Source: Betaproteobacteria bacterium
Lineage (GTDB): Bacteria; Pseudomonadota; Gammaproteobacteria; Burkholderiales; Rhodocyclaceae
Direction: 5' to 3'
DNA length: 40,206 nucleotides
NCBI GenBank assembly: GCA_012026885.1
Contig: VEPL01000002.1
Location: 1-40,206 of the forward strand
The translations under genes were made by a program, and so were the position numbers. Below are positions 15,593-23,899 of this stretch, one piece after another (position 1 is the first letter of the stretch; every line of letters starts with the position of its first letter). The notes under the pieces were generated by a model. It saw only the letters and a program-made list of their open reading frames with translations. It was not told where the DNA came from and ran no database searches.

Positions 15593-17275
15593 GCCGCGCG
15601 CCGCCAGCCAGCGGCCGAACCAGGTTCCCGAATCCTCACGGCCGTCGAGGACGTAATCGAGCTCGTTGGCGTTGTCGAGCGTGAAATCGAGGTTGCGCCG
15701 GGCGCGGTGGCGGCCCGCCAGCAGCAACTCGTCGCCGGCCGCCAGCGCGAATTCGTCATCGGGCAGCACGATGAGGTCGCCGGCCCGGTCGACAAGCAGC
15801 ACGACGACCGGCAGGCGGGTGCTGCGATCGGTGCCGTCGCGCAGCACATCGGCCAGCGTGAAACTGCCGTCGCGCATCAGGTGCCGCCAGGCGGCCGGCG
15901 CATCGCTGATGTTGAGGCGCACGCTCCATACGGCCGGCGTGCGCACGCCGCAGGCATCCTCGAGGCGTAGCGCCAGTTCTCCGCAACGGGCCTCGTCGCC
16001 GCTGCGCAGCAGCGCGAGGAAGCGCGCCAGCAGCGGCGTGGTCAGGATAGCGACCGATTCCTGCGCGACGATGTGGCTGGGCACCATCGTGAAATCGGCA
16101 GCGAAGGCGGTGAACAGGCCGCCATTGGCATTGTGGTTCTGGCGCGCGACGATGAACAACCGTGGATTCAGCTCGCGCGCGGTCATCGCGATCGACAGGT
16201 TGTTAACGTCGTTGTCGGTGCCGGCGATGATGCCGGTCGCCTCGGCGATGCCGGCGGCGAGCAGGGTGTTCGCCTCGGTGCCATCCCCGCCGATATCGGG
16301 GCTGGCATCGGGTGACGCGGGATCGATGATGGTCAAGGCGATCCCGGCCTCGCGCAGGCGGTTGCCGACGGCGCGGCCGAAGCGGCCATAGCCGCAGACG
16401 ATCCAACGCCCGGCCGGCGGCCGGTGCACCTCGGGTAGCGGGCTTTCCGGCAGGCTGGTGAGCAGCTCGATCAGGCGGAAGCGCTCCGGCGCCGCCACGG
16501 CGAGGGCTAGGTGGTCGGCGAAGCGCTCGAAGGGATTGATGATGTGGTCGGTGCCGAACGATGCCATGTTGGCCGCCACGCCCGGACTGCGCGCGCGGGC
16601 GACGACCGGGATATCGGGATTGAGCAGGCGCACTGCTATCGCGATGGCGAGGTTGACCTGCTCGTCATTGGTAACCGCCAGGACGCCGCGGATGCGCGGG
16701 TGACAGAGGCCGCTGCGCAGCAGCGTTTCGGGCTGGCGGGCGTCGGCGGCGAGGGCCGGGATGTCGGTCTTGAAGTCCTGGAGGTCCAGTTCGTCGACCC
16801 GCATTTCGTTGTTCTCGACGACGACGAAGGCCTGGCCGGCGCGGTCGAAGGTGCGGGCGATCAGGTTGCCGGTCTCGCCGCAGCCGCAGATCAGGTAGAA
16901 GGGCTCCTTGAGGCGGCGGACGCGGCGACGGAAGCGGTTGACCGTGAGCGTGCTCTGGAAGCCCTTGTCCTGCAGCAGGGCGATCAGGGTAACCACCGAA
17001 TACGACCAGCCGAGGACGGTCAGGTAGATGCAGACGGTCACCCACAGGCGCTGGCCGTCGGAAAACGCGGCGGGAATCTCGCCGAAGCCGATGGTCGTCG
17101 CCGTGTAGCTGATGAAATAGAAGGCGTGGAAGAAGGACAACGGCGGCGCCGGCTGGCCCTCGGCATCGACGCCCGGGACCAGGGTCAGCCCGGCCACCGC
17201 GATCGCGTAGATCGCGATGAGGACGATGATCGGCGCCCGCATGCGCCGCAGGACGAGGAAGAAGGCGCTGTTCAC
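15569..17275 (-). CDS. RCK-domain potassium channel protein
   Basis: A 568-residue ion-channel protein. An N-terminal two-helix pore module has the K+ selectivity filter TTIGFGE (60-66). Two RCK/TrkA-N Rossmann domains follow: GCGETGN at 131-137 and GYGRFG at 295-300. A TrkA-C-like domain lies near the C-terminus (about 460-545). Nucleotide or cation binding to the RCK ring gates such channels. The start is GTG 17275, with GGAG six bases upstream. An ATG twelve codons in would trim the first helix. It follows the DUF6394-like gene by 19 bases, so the two are co-transcribed. Its end overlaps the NTF2-like gene on the other strand. Confidence 0.92.
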   Translation of the reverse strand: MNSAFFLVLRRMRAPIIVLIAIYAIAVAGLTLVPGVDAEGQPAPPLSFFHAFYFISYTATTIGFGEIPAAFSDGQRLWVTVCIYLTVLGWSYSVVTLIALLQDKGFQSTLTVNRFRRRVRRLKEPFYLICGCGETGNLIARTFDRAGQAFVVVENNEMRVDELDLQDFKTDIPALAADARQPETLLRSGLCHPRIRGVLAVTNDEQVNLAIAIAVRLLNPDIPVVARARSPGVAANMASFGTDHIINPFERFADHLALAVAAPERFRLIELLTSLPESPLPEVHRPPAGRWIVCGYGRFGRAVGNRLREAGIALTIIDPASPDASPDIGGDGTEANTLLAAGIAEATGIIAGTDNDVNNLSIAMTARELNPRLFIVARQNHNANGGLFTAFAADFTMVPSHIVAQESVAILTTPLLARFLALLRSGDEARCGELALRLEDACGVRTPAVWSVRLNISDAPAAWRHLMRDGSFTLADVLRDGTDRSTRLPVVVLLVDRAGDLIVLPDDEFALAAGDELLLAGRHRARRNLDFTLDNANELDYVLDGREDSGTWFGRWLAARGSGGQRPA

Positions 17276-17294
17276 GCGCGGCTCCGCGTTCGCC

Positions 17295-17678
17295 TCAGCG
17301 GCGCAGCATCAGTGTTTCGGCGATGAGGAGGACGACCGAGACGATGTTTGCGAACAGGGCGCCGCCGGACAGCGAGACGACGCTGGAGGTCACGTGCGGC
17401 GTCATGCCGACGCCGGTGACATGCACCGCCATCGCCCAGGTGACGGCCGCGGCGATCAGCTGCAGGTCGGCGACCAAGCTGGTCGACAGGTGCACGGCAC
17501 CGATCTGCGTGCGGTCGCCGAACTTGAGCGCGGTCGCGATCAGGCTGACGACGAGCGCCGCGAACAGCTCGTAGACGTTGTGCAGCTCGGGCTTGGCGAT
17601 GTCGCCGATGAAGAAGCCGAAGTTGAGCGTCGCCGCGAGCAGGATGAAGAAACCGAAGATGACCTTTTCAAGATTCAT
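17295..17678 (-). CDS. DUF6394-like integral membrane protein
   Basis: A 127-residue protein that is almost entirely hydrophobic, with four predicted membrane segments. It opens with MNLEKVIFGFFILLAATLNFG and contains YELFAALVVSLIATALKFGDRTQIG, which I recall from the DUF6394 family. No enzymatic motif is visible. Close association with a potassium channel gene suggests an accessory or regulatory subunit. ATG 17678 is preceded by a GGGGGGAAAG ribosome site. A longer in-frame start upstream would add a basic, low-complexity stretch and is rejected. Confidence 0.8.
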   Translation of the reverse strand: MNLEKVIFGFFILLAATLNFGFFIGDIAKPELHNVYELFAALVVSLIATALKFGDRTQIGAVHLSTSLVADLQLIAAAVTWAMAVHVTGVGMTPHVTSSVVSLSGGALFANIVSVVLLIAETLMLRR

Positions 17679-17715
17679 GCGCTTTCCCCCCGTTGGCGCA
17701 GGCGACGCGAAACAA

Positions 17716-18384
17716 TCAGCGGTTTTCGACCGGTGCCGGCTGGGCCGGTGGCTTCGGTTCGGACGACTTGGCAAGCAGGTCGAGCCGCTTAGCTTCTTCC
17801 TCGCTGATGACCTCGATGACGTTGATCACCTTGCGCACGTCACTGGTGTGGCTCGCCACGTGCACCGCAACCTTGGCCTCGCGCTCGGTGAGCAGGCCCA
17901 TCAGGTAGACGTTGGCGCGCTCGGTGACGACCTTGACCTGGTTGGCGGAAATTTCCTTGGCATCGACCAAGCGGGCCTTGACCTTGGAGGTGATGTAGCC
18001 GTCGGTGCTGCGGCTGCCGTACGACGAGGCCGCGCCGATGCCGAGATCGTTGATCACGTCGCGCACGCCGGAAATCTTGCGCGCGGATTCGCCGATCGCC
18101 GCCTTGGCTTCCTCACTCGGCGCTTCGCCGGTGATCAGCAGGCGCCGGTTGTAGGAGGTGAAATTCACGTGCGCGGCGGCCCGGTACTGTTCGGGGATGC
18201 TCTGCATCGCCTTCCACTCGGTGCTCTCATCGTCGGTCTGGATGCCGGTCGAGCGGCGGTCGAGCGCCGACATGGTGCCAACCGCGGCCGCGCCGACGAC
18301 GACGGCGGGCGCGCAGCCCTGCAATACCGGGAGGGCCGCGATCAATGCCGCGGCGGCGAGGGTAATCCGGATCTTGTGCATCAT
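17716..18384 (-). CDS. dolP: BON-domain outer-membrane lipoprotein DolP
   Basis: A 222-residue lipoprotein with lipobox LQGC (21-24) and two BON domains (about 45-115 and 125-195). It is the orthologue of E. coli DolP (YraP, 191 residues), which supports outer-membrane integrity and amidase regulation. The extra length is a charged, Pro-rich tail (EPKPPAQPAPVENR). The gene order rsmI, yraN, SIS protein, dolP repeats the E. coli yraL-yraP block, which supports the assignment. Two ATGs in tandem are possible. The first (18384) overlaps the preceding TGA, and the second (18381) is better spaced from GGAGG. I used the first. Confidence 0.9.
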   Translation of the reverse strand: MMHKIRITLAAAALIAALPVLQGCAPAVVVGAAAVGTMSALDRRSTGIQTDDESTEWKAMQSIPEQYRAAAHVNFTSYNRRLLITGEAPSEEAKAAIGESARKISGVRDVINDLGIGAASSYGSRSTDGYITSKVKARLVDAKEISANQVKVVTERANVYLMGLLTEREAKVAVHVASHTSDVRKVINVIEVISEEEAKRLDLLAKSSEPKPPAQPAPVENR

Positions 18385-18971
18385 TCGCCTCCGAGAAGCA
18401 GCGCGTCGATTCCGTCGCAAAGGCAATGGATGACGAGCAGGTGGGTTTCCTGGATGCGTGCCGTCCGCTCGGCCGGTACGCAGAGATGGATGTCGGCATC
18501 GGCGAGCATCTCGCCGATCCTGCCGCCGCCCTTGCCGGTCAGCGCGACGACGCGCATGCCGTGGTCGTGGGCCGACTTGATCGCCTCGATGACATTGCCC
18601 GAATTGCCCGAGGTCGAGATGGCGAGCAGCACGTCGCCGGCATGGCCAAGGCCGCGCACCTGGCGGGCGAAGATCTGGTCGAAGGAATAGTCGTTGCCGA
18701 CCGCGGTCAGGATCGAGCTGTCGGTGGTCAGCGCGATCGCCGCAAGTTCCTGGCGCTCGGCCTCGAAACGGCCGATCAGTTCGGCGGCGAAATGCTGGGC
18801 GTCGGCAGCCGAGCCGCCGTTGCCGCAGGCGAGGATCTTGCCGCCGGCAAGCAGGCATTCGGTCAGCGTCTCGATGGCGGCGGCGACCGGGGCGGCCATC
18901 GCCTCGACGGCATTGAGCTTGGTGTGCGCGCTGTCCTCGAAGTGGCTGGCGACGCGGGCGATCAGGTCCAT
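18381..18971 (-). CDS. SIS-domain protein, GmhA/DiaA family
   Basis: A 196-residue SIS protein. The sugar-phosphate site is CGNGGSAADAQHFAAELIGRF, and STSGNS lies in the second half. By position it corresponds to E. coli diaA, whose product binds DnaA. It retains, however, the two GmhA catalytic residues: Glu in HFAAEL (GmhA Glu65) and His in the VIHCLCD segment (GmhA His180). E. coli DiaA has Ser and Asn there. An active sedoheptulose-7-phosphate isomerase for LPS heptose is therefore likely, perhaps with a DnaA role as well. ATG 18971 was chosen; TTG 18983 is possible. Neither has a clear ribosome site. Confidence 0.85.
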   Translation of the reverse strand: MDLIARVASHFEDSAHTKLNAVEAMAAPVAAAIETLTECLLAGGKILACGNGGSAADAQHFAAELIGRFEAERQELAAIALTTDSSILTAVGNDYSFDQIFARQVRGLGHAGDVLLAISTSGNSGNVIEAIKSAHDHGMRVVALTGKGGGRIGEMLADADIHLCVPAERTARIQETHLLVIHCLCDGIDALLLGGE

Positions 18972-19015
18972 GAAGTAGGGCAAGGGCGGTTGGCTGATGA
19001 TTCGGGCATTCTACA

Positions 19016-19381
19016 TCACAGCTCCACGAGCACTTCGAACTCGACCCGCCGCCACGGGTCGGCGTCATCGCCAAGCCGGACGATGCGGGCGACCAGGCGC
19101 TCGCCCCGGTCCATTGCCGCGGCGACTGCGCGGTTCTCGCGGCGTGGCACGTAGCCGAGCTTGTGGCCGCGCCAGTCGACGCGGATGGCGTTGCGGTCGT
19201 GGTGGTTGCCGGGTTCGCGCACGAGGTCGAGCGCGTCGCCGACCTGCATCTGCGGGCGCAGGCCGGCCAGCGCGTAATACTGGCTGCCGGCCAGCGGCGA
19301 ACGCTGCACCAGGATGCGGATGCTGTCGGCCGCGGCCGCGCCGAACCAGAGCGCGAGGCTAAGCGTCAGCAGCAAACGCAT
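19016..19381 (-). CDS. Exported HIRAN-domain protein
   Basis: A 121-residue protein whose first 19 residues ([20 protein letters not shown]) are a Sec signal peptide. The rest is a single HIRAN domain: [19 protein letters not shown], then [16 protein letters not shown] and [25 protein letters not shown] domains bind DNA ends in helicases such as HLTF and Rad5, where they are intracellular. Here the domain stands alone with an export signal, so a DNA role is doubtful. The 3' end of yraN overlaps its 5' end by 23 bases. A SIS gene follows 45 bases downstream. Stand-alone HIRAN proteins of this type occur in betaproteobacteria; their function is unknown to me. Confidence 0.82.
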   Translation of the reverse strand: MRLLLTLSLALWFGAAAADSIRILVQRSPLAGSQYYALAGLRPQMQVGDALDLVREPGNHHDRNAIRVDWRGHKLGYVPRRENRAVAAAMDRGERLVARIVRLGDDADPWRRVEFEVLVEL

Positions 19382-19721
19382 CGCGTATCCATTCGAGACG
19401 GCCGCCGTCGATCAGCACGCAGTCGAAGCGGCAATCGGCATCGCCGTGACGGGCCAGCCAGTGGCGGGCGGCGAGGATGATGCGGCGGCGCTTGGCGGCC
19501 GTGATGCTGGCGCCGGCGCCGCCGAAACCGGCGTGGCTGCGCGCGCGTACCTCGACGAAAACGACGGTGGCGCCGTCGCGCATGACGAGATCGATCTCGC
19601 CGCCGCGCACGCGGAAATTGCGCGCCAGCAGCCGTTGACCGTGACCCGCGAGGTAGGCCTCCGCCCGCGCCTCGGCTTCGCGCCCGCGTGCCACGGTGGT
19701 ATCGTCGGCTTTTGCCTGCAT
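19359..19721 (-). CDS. yraN: UPF0102/YraN family protein
   Basis: A 120-residue member of the YraN family, a restriction-endonuclease-like fold of unknown function. The typical run [13 protein letters not shown] opens the domain. The D-(E-x-V) site is [10 protein letters not shown]...FVEVRAR, with Glu, Asp, Glu and Val as in the family. The C-terminus is the usual DCRFDCVLI segment. The ATG at 19721 has GGAG only directly adjacent, so initiation is probably weak. It is divergent from rsmI with only nine bases between the start codons, so the promoters lie inside the neighbouring reading frames. Its 3' end overlaps the HIRAN gene. Confidence 0.93.
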   Translation of the reverse strand: MQAKADDTTVARGREAEARAEAYLAGHGQRLLARNFRVRGGEIDLVMRDGATVVFVEVRARSHAGFGGAGASITAAKRRRIILAARHWLARHGDADCRFDCVLIDGGRLEWIRDAFAADA

Positions 19722-19730
19722 CTCCGGGAA

Positions 19731-20582
19731 ATGACGGAAGAATCCGCCGCATTGTATGTCGTGCCGACGCCGCTCGGGAATCTCGGCGACCTTACCGCGC
19801 GTGCTGCCGATGTGTTGCGCGCGGTGGCCTGGGTGGCCGCCGAGGATACCCGCCACAGCGCCCCGTTGCTCAAGCATGTCGGGGCCACGGCGCGCCTCAT
19901 GCCGGCCCACCGCCACAACGAGAACGAGGCGGCGGCGCGCATCGTCGCCCACCTGCAGGCGGGCGAGTCGGTCGCCCTGGTCTCCGATGCCGGTACGCCG
20001 GGGATATCCGACCCGGGCGCCCGCATCGTCGCCGCCGTGCGTGCCGCCGGCTGCCGCATCGTGCCGCTGCCCGGGCCCTGCGCGGCGGTCGTCGCCCTGT
20101 CCGCAGCCGGGCTCGCCGACGCGCACTTCCTTTTCTACGGCTTCCTGCCGGCCAAGGCCGGGCAGCGCCGCGAAGCGCTGGCGGAACTGCGTGCGCAGTC
20201 CTGTGCGCTGGTCTTCTACGAGGCGCCGCACCGCATCCGCGAGACGGTGGACGATCTCGCGGCCGTGCTCGGCGAGCGCACCCTGGTCATCGCCCGCGAG
20301 CTCACCAAGCTCTACGAGAGCATTCACAGCGGACCGCTCCGTGAGGCGGGCGCCTGGCTGGACGGCGATGCCAACCGCCAGCGCGGCGAGTTCGTCCTCG
20401 TCGTCTCGGGGGCCGGGCCCGCGGGCGGTAGCGGCGATGGGGAACGGGCGCTGGCCCTGCTGCTGGAGGAGGGCCTGCCGGTCAAGCAGGCCGCGCGGAT
20501 CGCCGCGGCGCTCAGCGGCGAATCGAAAAACGCCTTGTACGCCGCGGCGCTGCGCCTGCGGGAAGGCGCAGCGCCATCTTGA
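19731..20582 (+). CDS. rsmI: 16S rRNA 2'-O-methyltransferase RsmI
   Basis: A 283-residue tetrapyrrole-methylase-fold enzyme that 2'-O-methylates C1402 of 16S rRNA in the ribosomal P site. It starts [19 protein letters not shown] and contains the [25 protein letters not shown] and PLPGPCA motifs of the family. FYEAPHRI and ARELTKLYE follow. The C-terminal [12 protein letters not shown] part is the small helical domain. Length matches E. coli RsmI (286). It begins nine bases from the divergent yraN start. The in-frame extension upstream of 19731 only mirrors yraN and is rejected. Confidence 0.96.
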   Translation: MTEESAALYVVPTPLGNLGDLTARAADVLRAVAWVAAEDTRHSAPLLKHVGATARLMPAHRHNENEAAARIVAHLQAGESVALVSDAGTPGISDPGARIVAAVRAAGCRIVPLPGPCAAVVALSAAGLADAHFLFYGFLPAKAGQRREALAELRAQSCALVFYEAPHRIRETVDDLAAVLGERTLVIARELTKLYESIHSGPLREAGAWLDGDANRQRGEFVLVVSGAGPAGGSGDGERALALLLEEGLPVKQAARIAAALSGESKNALYAAALRLREGAAPS

Positions 20583-20634
20583 AAGCGGCGCGGAATAAGA
20601 CGAACATGATGTCTTTGGATGACGGAAGCGTACC

Positions 20635-21747
20635 GTGTTCCCCCTGTTGAGATATTTCTTCTTTGCCAGTCTGGCCACGGTGGTCCTGCTTGCGCTCGGC
20701 CTCGGCCTGGTCTTCAGGGACGAACGGAACCAGCTGGTCGCCATTGCCGCCTCGCTCTTCCTTTTCTACGGCATCATTTTCCTGATCGTGCGCAAGGCCG
20801 GTGCGGTGATCAGGCGGCAGTACGAGGAGCTCGAACGTTCCGGTGACGATCTGCGCATCGCCGCGACGGCCTTCGAAATCCACCTGGCGATGGTGGTTAC
20901 CGACGGCGCCGGCATCATCGTTCGCGTCAATCGGGCCTTCAGCGAATCCTACGGCTACTCGCAGGCGGAGGCGGTCGGGAAGTCGCTGAGCCTTTTGAAG
21001 TCGGGTCGCCATGAGCCTGAGTTCTATGCGGACATCTGGAAGGACATCAGCAACCTCGGCACCTGGCAGGGCGAGATCTGGAACCGCAGCAAGGATGGCG
21101 ACGTGCGGCCGGACTGGTTGTCCATCACGGCGGTCATGGCGCCGGACGGGCGCGTCACGCACTACGTCGGCACCCTGATCGACATTTCCCAGCGCCTGGC
21201 AGAGGAAGAGAAGGTCAAGCTGCTCGCCTTCTACGACCCGCTCACCATGCTGCCCAACCGGCGCCTGCTGCTCGACCGCCTTCACCACGCCGTCTCCTCC
21301 AGCGCTCGCAGCGGCCGTCACGGCGGCCTGCTGTTCATCGACCTCGATCACTTCAAGGAGGTCAATGACACGCTCGGCCACGATGCCGGGGATCTGCTGC
21401 TGCAGCGGACCGGTGATCGCCTCAAGGAAGCGCTGCGCCAGAACGACACGGTGGCGCGCTGGGGCGGGGACGAATTCATCATCATGCTCGAGGCGCTCGA
21501 CCAGGACCCGAAGTTGGCGCGCGAGCAGCTGACAGCGATTGCCGGCAAGGTGCACCAGTCGCTCGCCGAGCCTTACCGGCTCAATGATCGCGAATGCAGC
21601 TGCACGCCGTCGATCGGCGCGACCCTGTTCGACGGCAAGCGCGCGAGCGTCGATGAACTCCTCAAGCAGGCCGATTCGGCGATGTACCAGGCCAAGTTCG
21701 ACGGCCGCAACCGCGTATCCGTCGCCGGGGAACACGCGGCCGGCTGA
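20635..21747 (+). CDS. PAS-GGDEF diguanylate cyclase
   Basis: A 370-residue protein with two N-terminal membrane helices (about 8-26 and 34-53), a coiled linker, a PAS domain (about 72-190, with [13 protein letters not shown] and the [10 protein letters not shown] helix) and a C-terminal GGDEF domain. [16 protein letters not shown] and GGDEF (277-281) indicate an active c-di-GMP synthase. An RQND inhibitory site (268-271) lies five residues upstream. The PAS pocket has no Cys or His that would reveal a cofactor. The start is GTG 20635. No strong ribosome site was found. It lies 52 bases after rsmI and 58 before pyrC. Confidence 0.9.
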   Translation: MFPLLRYFFFASLATVVLLALGLGLVFRDERNQLVAIAASLFLFYGIIFLIVRKAGAVIRRQYEELERSGDDLRIAATAFEIHLAMVVTDGAGIIVRVNRAFSESYGYSQAEAVGKSLSLLKSGRHEPEFYADIWKDISNLGTWQGEIWNRSKDGDVRPDWLSITAVMAPDGRVTHYVGTLIDISQRLAEEEKVKLLAFYDPLTMLPNRRLLLDRLHHAVSSSARSGRHGGLLFIDLDHFKEVNDTLGHDAGDLLLQRTGDRLKEALRQNDTVARWGGDEFIIMLEALDQDPKLAREQLTAIAGKVHQSLAEPYRLNDRECSCTPSIGATLFDGKRASVDELLKQADSAMYQAKFDGRNRVSVAGEHAAG

Positions 21748-21805
21748 CCGGAGCGGGCCGGCCGGTCGGCCCTGCTAGAATCGCGCCCTCCTGCTGGAGA
21801 CCGCC

Positions 21806-22837
21806 ATGCAACTGACCCTCACCCGCCCCGACGACTGGCACCTGCACCTGCGTGACGGCGAGGCACTCGCCGCCGTCCTGCCGCACACCGCGCGCCAGTT
21901 CGCCCGCGCCATCGTCATGCCCAACCTCAAGCCGCCGGTCACCACCGTCGACCAGGCCGCCGCCTACCGCCAGCGCATCCTCGCGGCGTTGCCGGCCGGG
22001 CTGGCCTTCGAGCCGCTGATGACGCTCTACCTGACCGACAACACGCCGCCGGCCGAAGTCGCGAAGGCGGCTGCGTCCGGGTTCGTCAAGGCGGTCAAGC
22101 TCTATCCGGCCGGCGCGACCACCAATTCGGACGCCGGCCTGACCGACATCCGCAAGGCCGACGAAACGCTGGCCGAAATGGCACGCATCGGGCTGCCGCT
22201 GCTGGTGCACGGCGAAGTGACCGACCCGGCGGTCGACCTCTTCGACCGCGAGAAGGCCTTCATCGACGCCGTGCTGGCCCCGTTGCTGGAGCGCCATCCC
22301 TCCCTGCGCGTGGTCATGGAGCACATCACGACGAAGGATGCGGCGGAATTCGTCGCTGCGGCGCCGTCGACCGTGGCAGCCACCATCACTGCCCACCACC
22401 TGCTCTACAACCGCAATGCCATTTTCCTCGGCGGCGTGCGTCCGCACTGGTACTGCCTGCCGGTGCTCAAGCGCGAGACCCACCGCGAGGCGCTGGTCGC
22501 CGCGGCCATCTCGGGCAATCCGAAGTTCTTCCTCGGTACCGATTCGGCGCCGCACGCGAAGTCGACCAAGGAAGCGGCCTGCGGCTGTGCCGGCTGCTAC
22601 ACCGCCTACGCGGCCATCGAGCTTTATGCCGAAGCCTTCGAGCAGGCCGGCGCGCTCGACCGGCTGGAGGCCTTCGCCAGCTTCCATGGCCCCGACTGGT
22701 ACGGCCTGCCGCACAATACCGGCACCATCACGCTGGTCAAGGAGAACTGGTCCGTACCCGTGACCTACCCATACCTTGCCGGCGACGCCATCGTCCCGCT
22801 GCGTGCCGGCGAGACGCTGTCGTGGAAGATGCGGTAG
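21806..22837 (+). CDS. pyrC: Dihydroorotase
   Basis: A 343-residue class II dihydroorotase, which cyclises N-carbamoyl-aspartate to dihydroorotate in pyrimidine synthesis. The zinc-ligand pair is HLHLRDG (His12 and His14). The carboxylated Lys is Lys98 in [14 protein letters not shown] and EHITTKDA carry the later His ligands, and DSAPH near residue 250 supplies the catalytic Asp. Length equals E. coli PyrC (348) within a few residues. A CTGGAGA ribosome site precedes the ATG. The next gene on the same strand is more than 2.8 kb away, and the downstream spacer of 125 bases separates it from the opposing lipoprotein gene. No terminator hairpin with a T-run was found there. Confidence 0.97.
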   Translation: MQLTLTRPDDWHLHLRDGEALAAVLPHTARQFARAIVMPNLKPPVTTVDQAAAYRQRILAALPAGLAFEPLMTLYLTDNTPPAEVAKAAASGFVKAVKLYPAGATTNSDAGLTDIRKADETLAEMARIGLPLLVHGEVTDPAVDLFDREKAFIDAVLAPLLERHPSLRVVMEHITTKDAAEFVAAAPSTVAATITAHHLLYNRNAIFLGGVRPHWYCLPVLKRETHREALVAAAISGNPKFFLGTDSAPHAKSTKEAACGCAGCYTAYAAIELYAEAFEQAGALDRLEAFASFHGPDWYGLPHNTGTITLVKENWSVPVTYPYLAGDAIVPLRAGETLSWKMR

Positions 22838-22962
22838 CCGCTGCCATCGCTGCGCATCCCGCCGTCCAGCTTGTCGCGGTTGACGGCTTCCCGGCCGCGG
22901 AATTCGCCGCCGGCCGGTCGGCGGCCCCGCGCGTCCTGCAACCGCTACCGGCCTGATCCCGC

Positions 22963-23406
22963 CTAGCGCGGAATGACACGCGCATCCTCGCCGCCGCCCT
23001 CGATATAGACCTTCTGGCCGACGCGGACCGGCGGGTTGGCCGCTTGGGTAACCGAAACGAGGACACCGTTGCCGAGACGGACGACGATCTGCTGGCCGGG
23101 TACCGGCTTGTCGTAGGCCTTCTGCACCTGATGGCCGGCGACGGCGCCGCCAACGGTCCCCAGCACCATCGCGACGTCGCGGCCGGAGCCGCCGCCGATC
23201 AGGCTGCCGATGCCGAGGCCGGCAAGGCCGCCGACGACGGCGCCGACGCCGGTCGGCGTGCGGCTTTCCATCTGGACTTCGGTCACGTGCTCGACGACGC
23301 CGGCACGCAATTCGGATTCACCGGGCTGCGGGCCGGGAACGGCGCAGGCGGCGAGCAGGCCGCACAATGCGAGGGCAGCGGCATGGCTGCGAAGGTTGCG
23401 GATCAT
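22963..23406 (-). CDS. Glycine-zipper outer-membrane lipoprotein (SlyB/Pcp-like)
   Basis: A 147-residue lipoprotein with lipobox LLAAC (about 17-21). A Gly-zipper 2TM segment follows: GAVVGGLAGLGIGSLIGGG and VLGTVGGAVAGHQVQKAYD. The C-terminal part is a small beta domain ending GGGEDARVIPR. This is the SlyB/Pcp/OsmB type found in the outer membrane, where SlyB stabilises the bilayer during stress. An AAGGA ribosome site lies seven bases before ATG 23406. It follows the unknown lipoprotein gene by 44 bases and may share its transcript. Confidence 0.88.
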   Translation of the reverse strand: MIRNLRSHAAALALCGLLAACAVPGPQPGESELRAGVVEHVTEVQMESRTPTGVGAVVGGLAGLGIGSLIGGGSGRDVAMVLGTVGGAVAGHQVQKAYDKPVPGQQIVVRLGNGVLVSVTQAANPPVRVGQKVYIEGGGEDARVIPR

Positions 23407-23450
23407 GGCTTGTCCTTTCGAGGGCGGGTTATGGCCGGAAGGCGAGAGAC

Positions 23451-23795
23451 TCAGCGGCGCAGGTTGCCGAGCGTGTCGGCCGAGAAGCAGCCGCCGCTGC
23501 CTTCCGGGCAGATGATCTGGTAGCTGCGCTGCTGGCCGCAGCCACTGACGCCGATGGTGAAGATGCCGCGCTGGACGCCGACGAAGAGCGGGCCCTCGAT
23601 CAGCGGCGGCGCCAGTTCGCGGCCGAGCACGGCCGGCATCGCCGTTGCGCACTGCATGTCGAAGCGTCCGCGGTTGAGGGCGATCTCGGCGGCATGCGGC
23701 TCCATGTTGTCGAGTACCTGCGCCGGAGGGGTGGCACAGGCGGCGATGACGGCCGGTGCGGCCAGGGCGAGAAGCAACTTGCGGCTGATAGGCAT
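23451..23795 (-). CDS. Unknown small lipoprotein
   Basis: A 114-residue protein with a signal peptide and lipobox VIAAC (about 16-20), so it is predicted to be lipidated. The mature part has four further Cys residues (in MQCATA, SGCGQQ, IICPEG, GGCFS), which could form two disulfides in the periplasm. A family name is not recognised. It sits upstream of the SlyB-like gene and downstream of leuA on the same strand. A GGA-type ribosome site (AAAGGA) lies upstream of ATG 23795. The function is unknown; a role in the envelope is inferred from lipidation and its neighbour only. Confidence 0.75.
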   Translation of the reverse strand: MPISRKLLLALAAPAVIAACATPPAQVLDNMEPHAAEIALNRGRFDMQCATAMPAVLGRELAPPLIEGPLFVGVQRGIFTIGVSGCGQQRSYQIICPEGSGGCFSADTLGNLRR

Positions 23796-23899
23796 GGGAG
23801 TCCTTTCGAGTTCGGGTGGCACGGAGTATCGCTCCGCGCATTTTTCCCCCACCCGCCCGCCTTGGCAAGATGCCCGCCGCATGGCGGGCGGCGTCCGGC

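Noticed and set aside
22822..22956. A 44-codon reading frame (GTG start) overlapping the end of pyrC
   Set aside because: It has no ribosome site or recognisable domain and is explained by the GC-rich composition.
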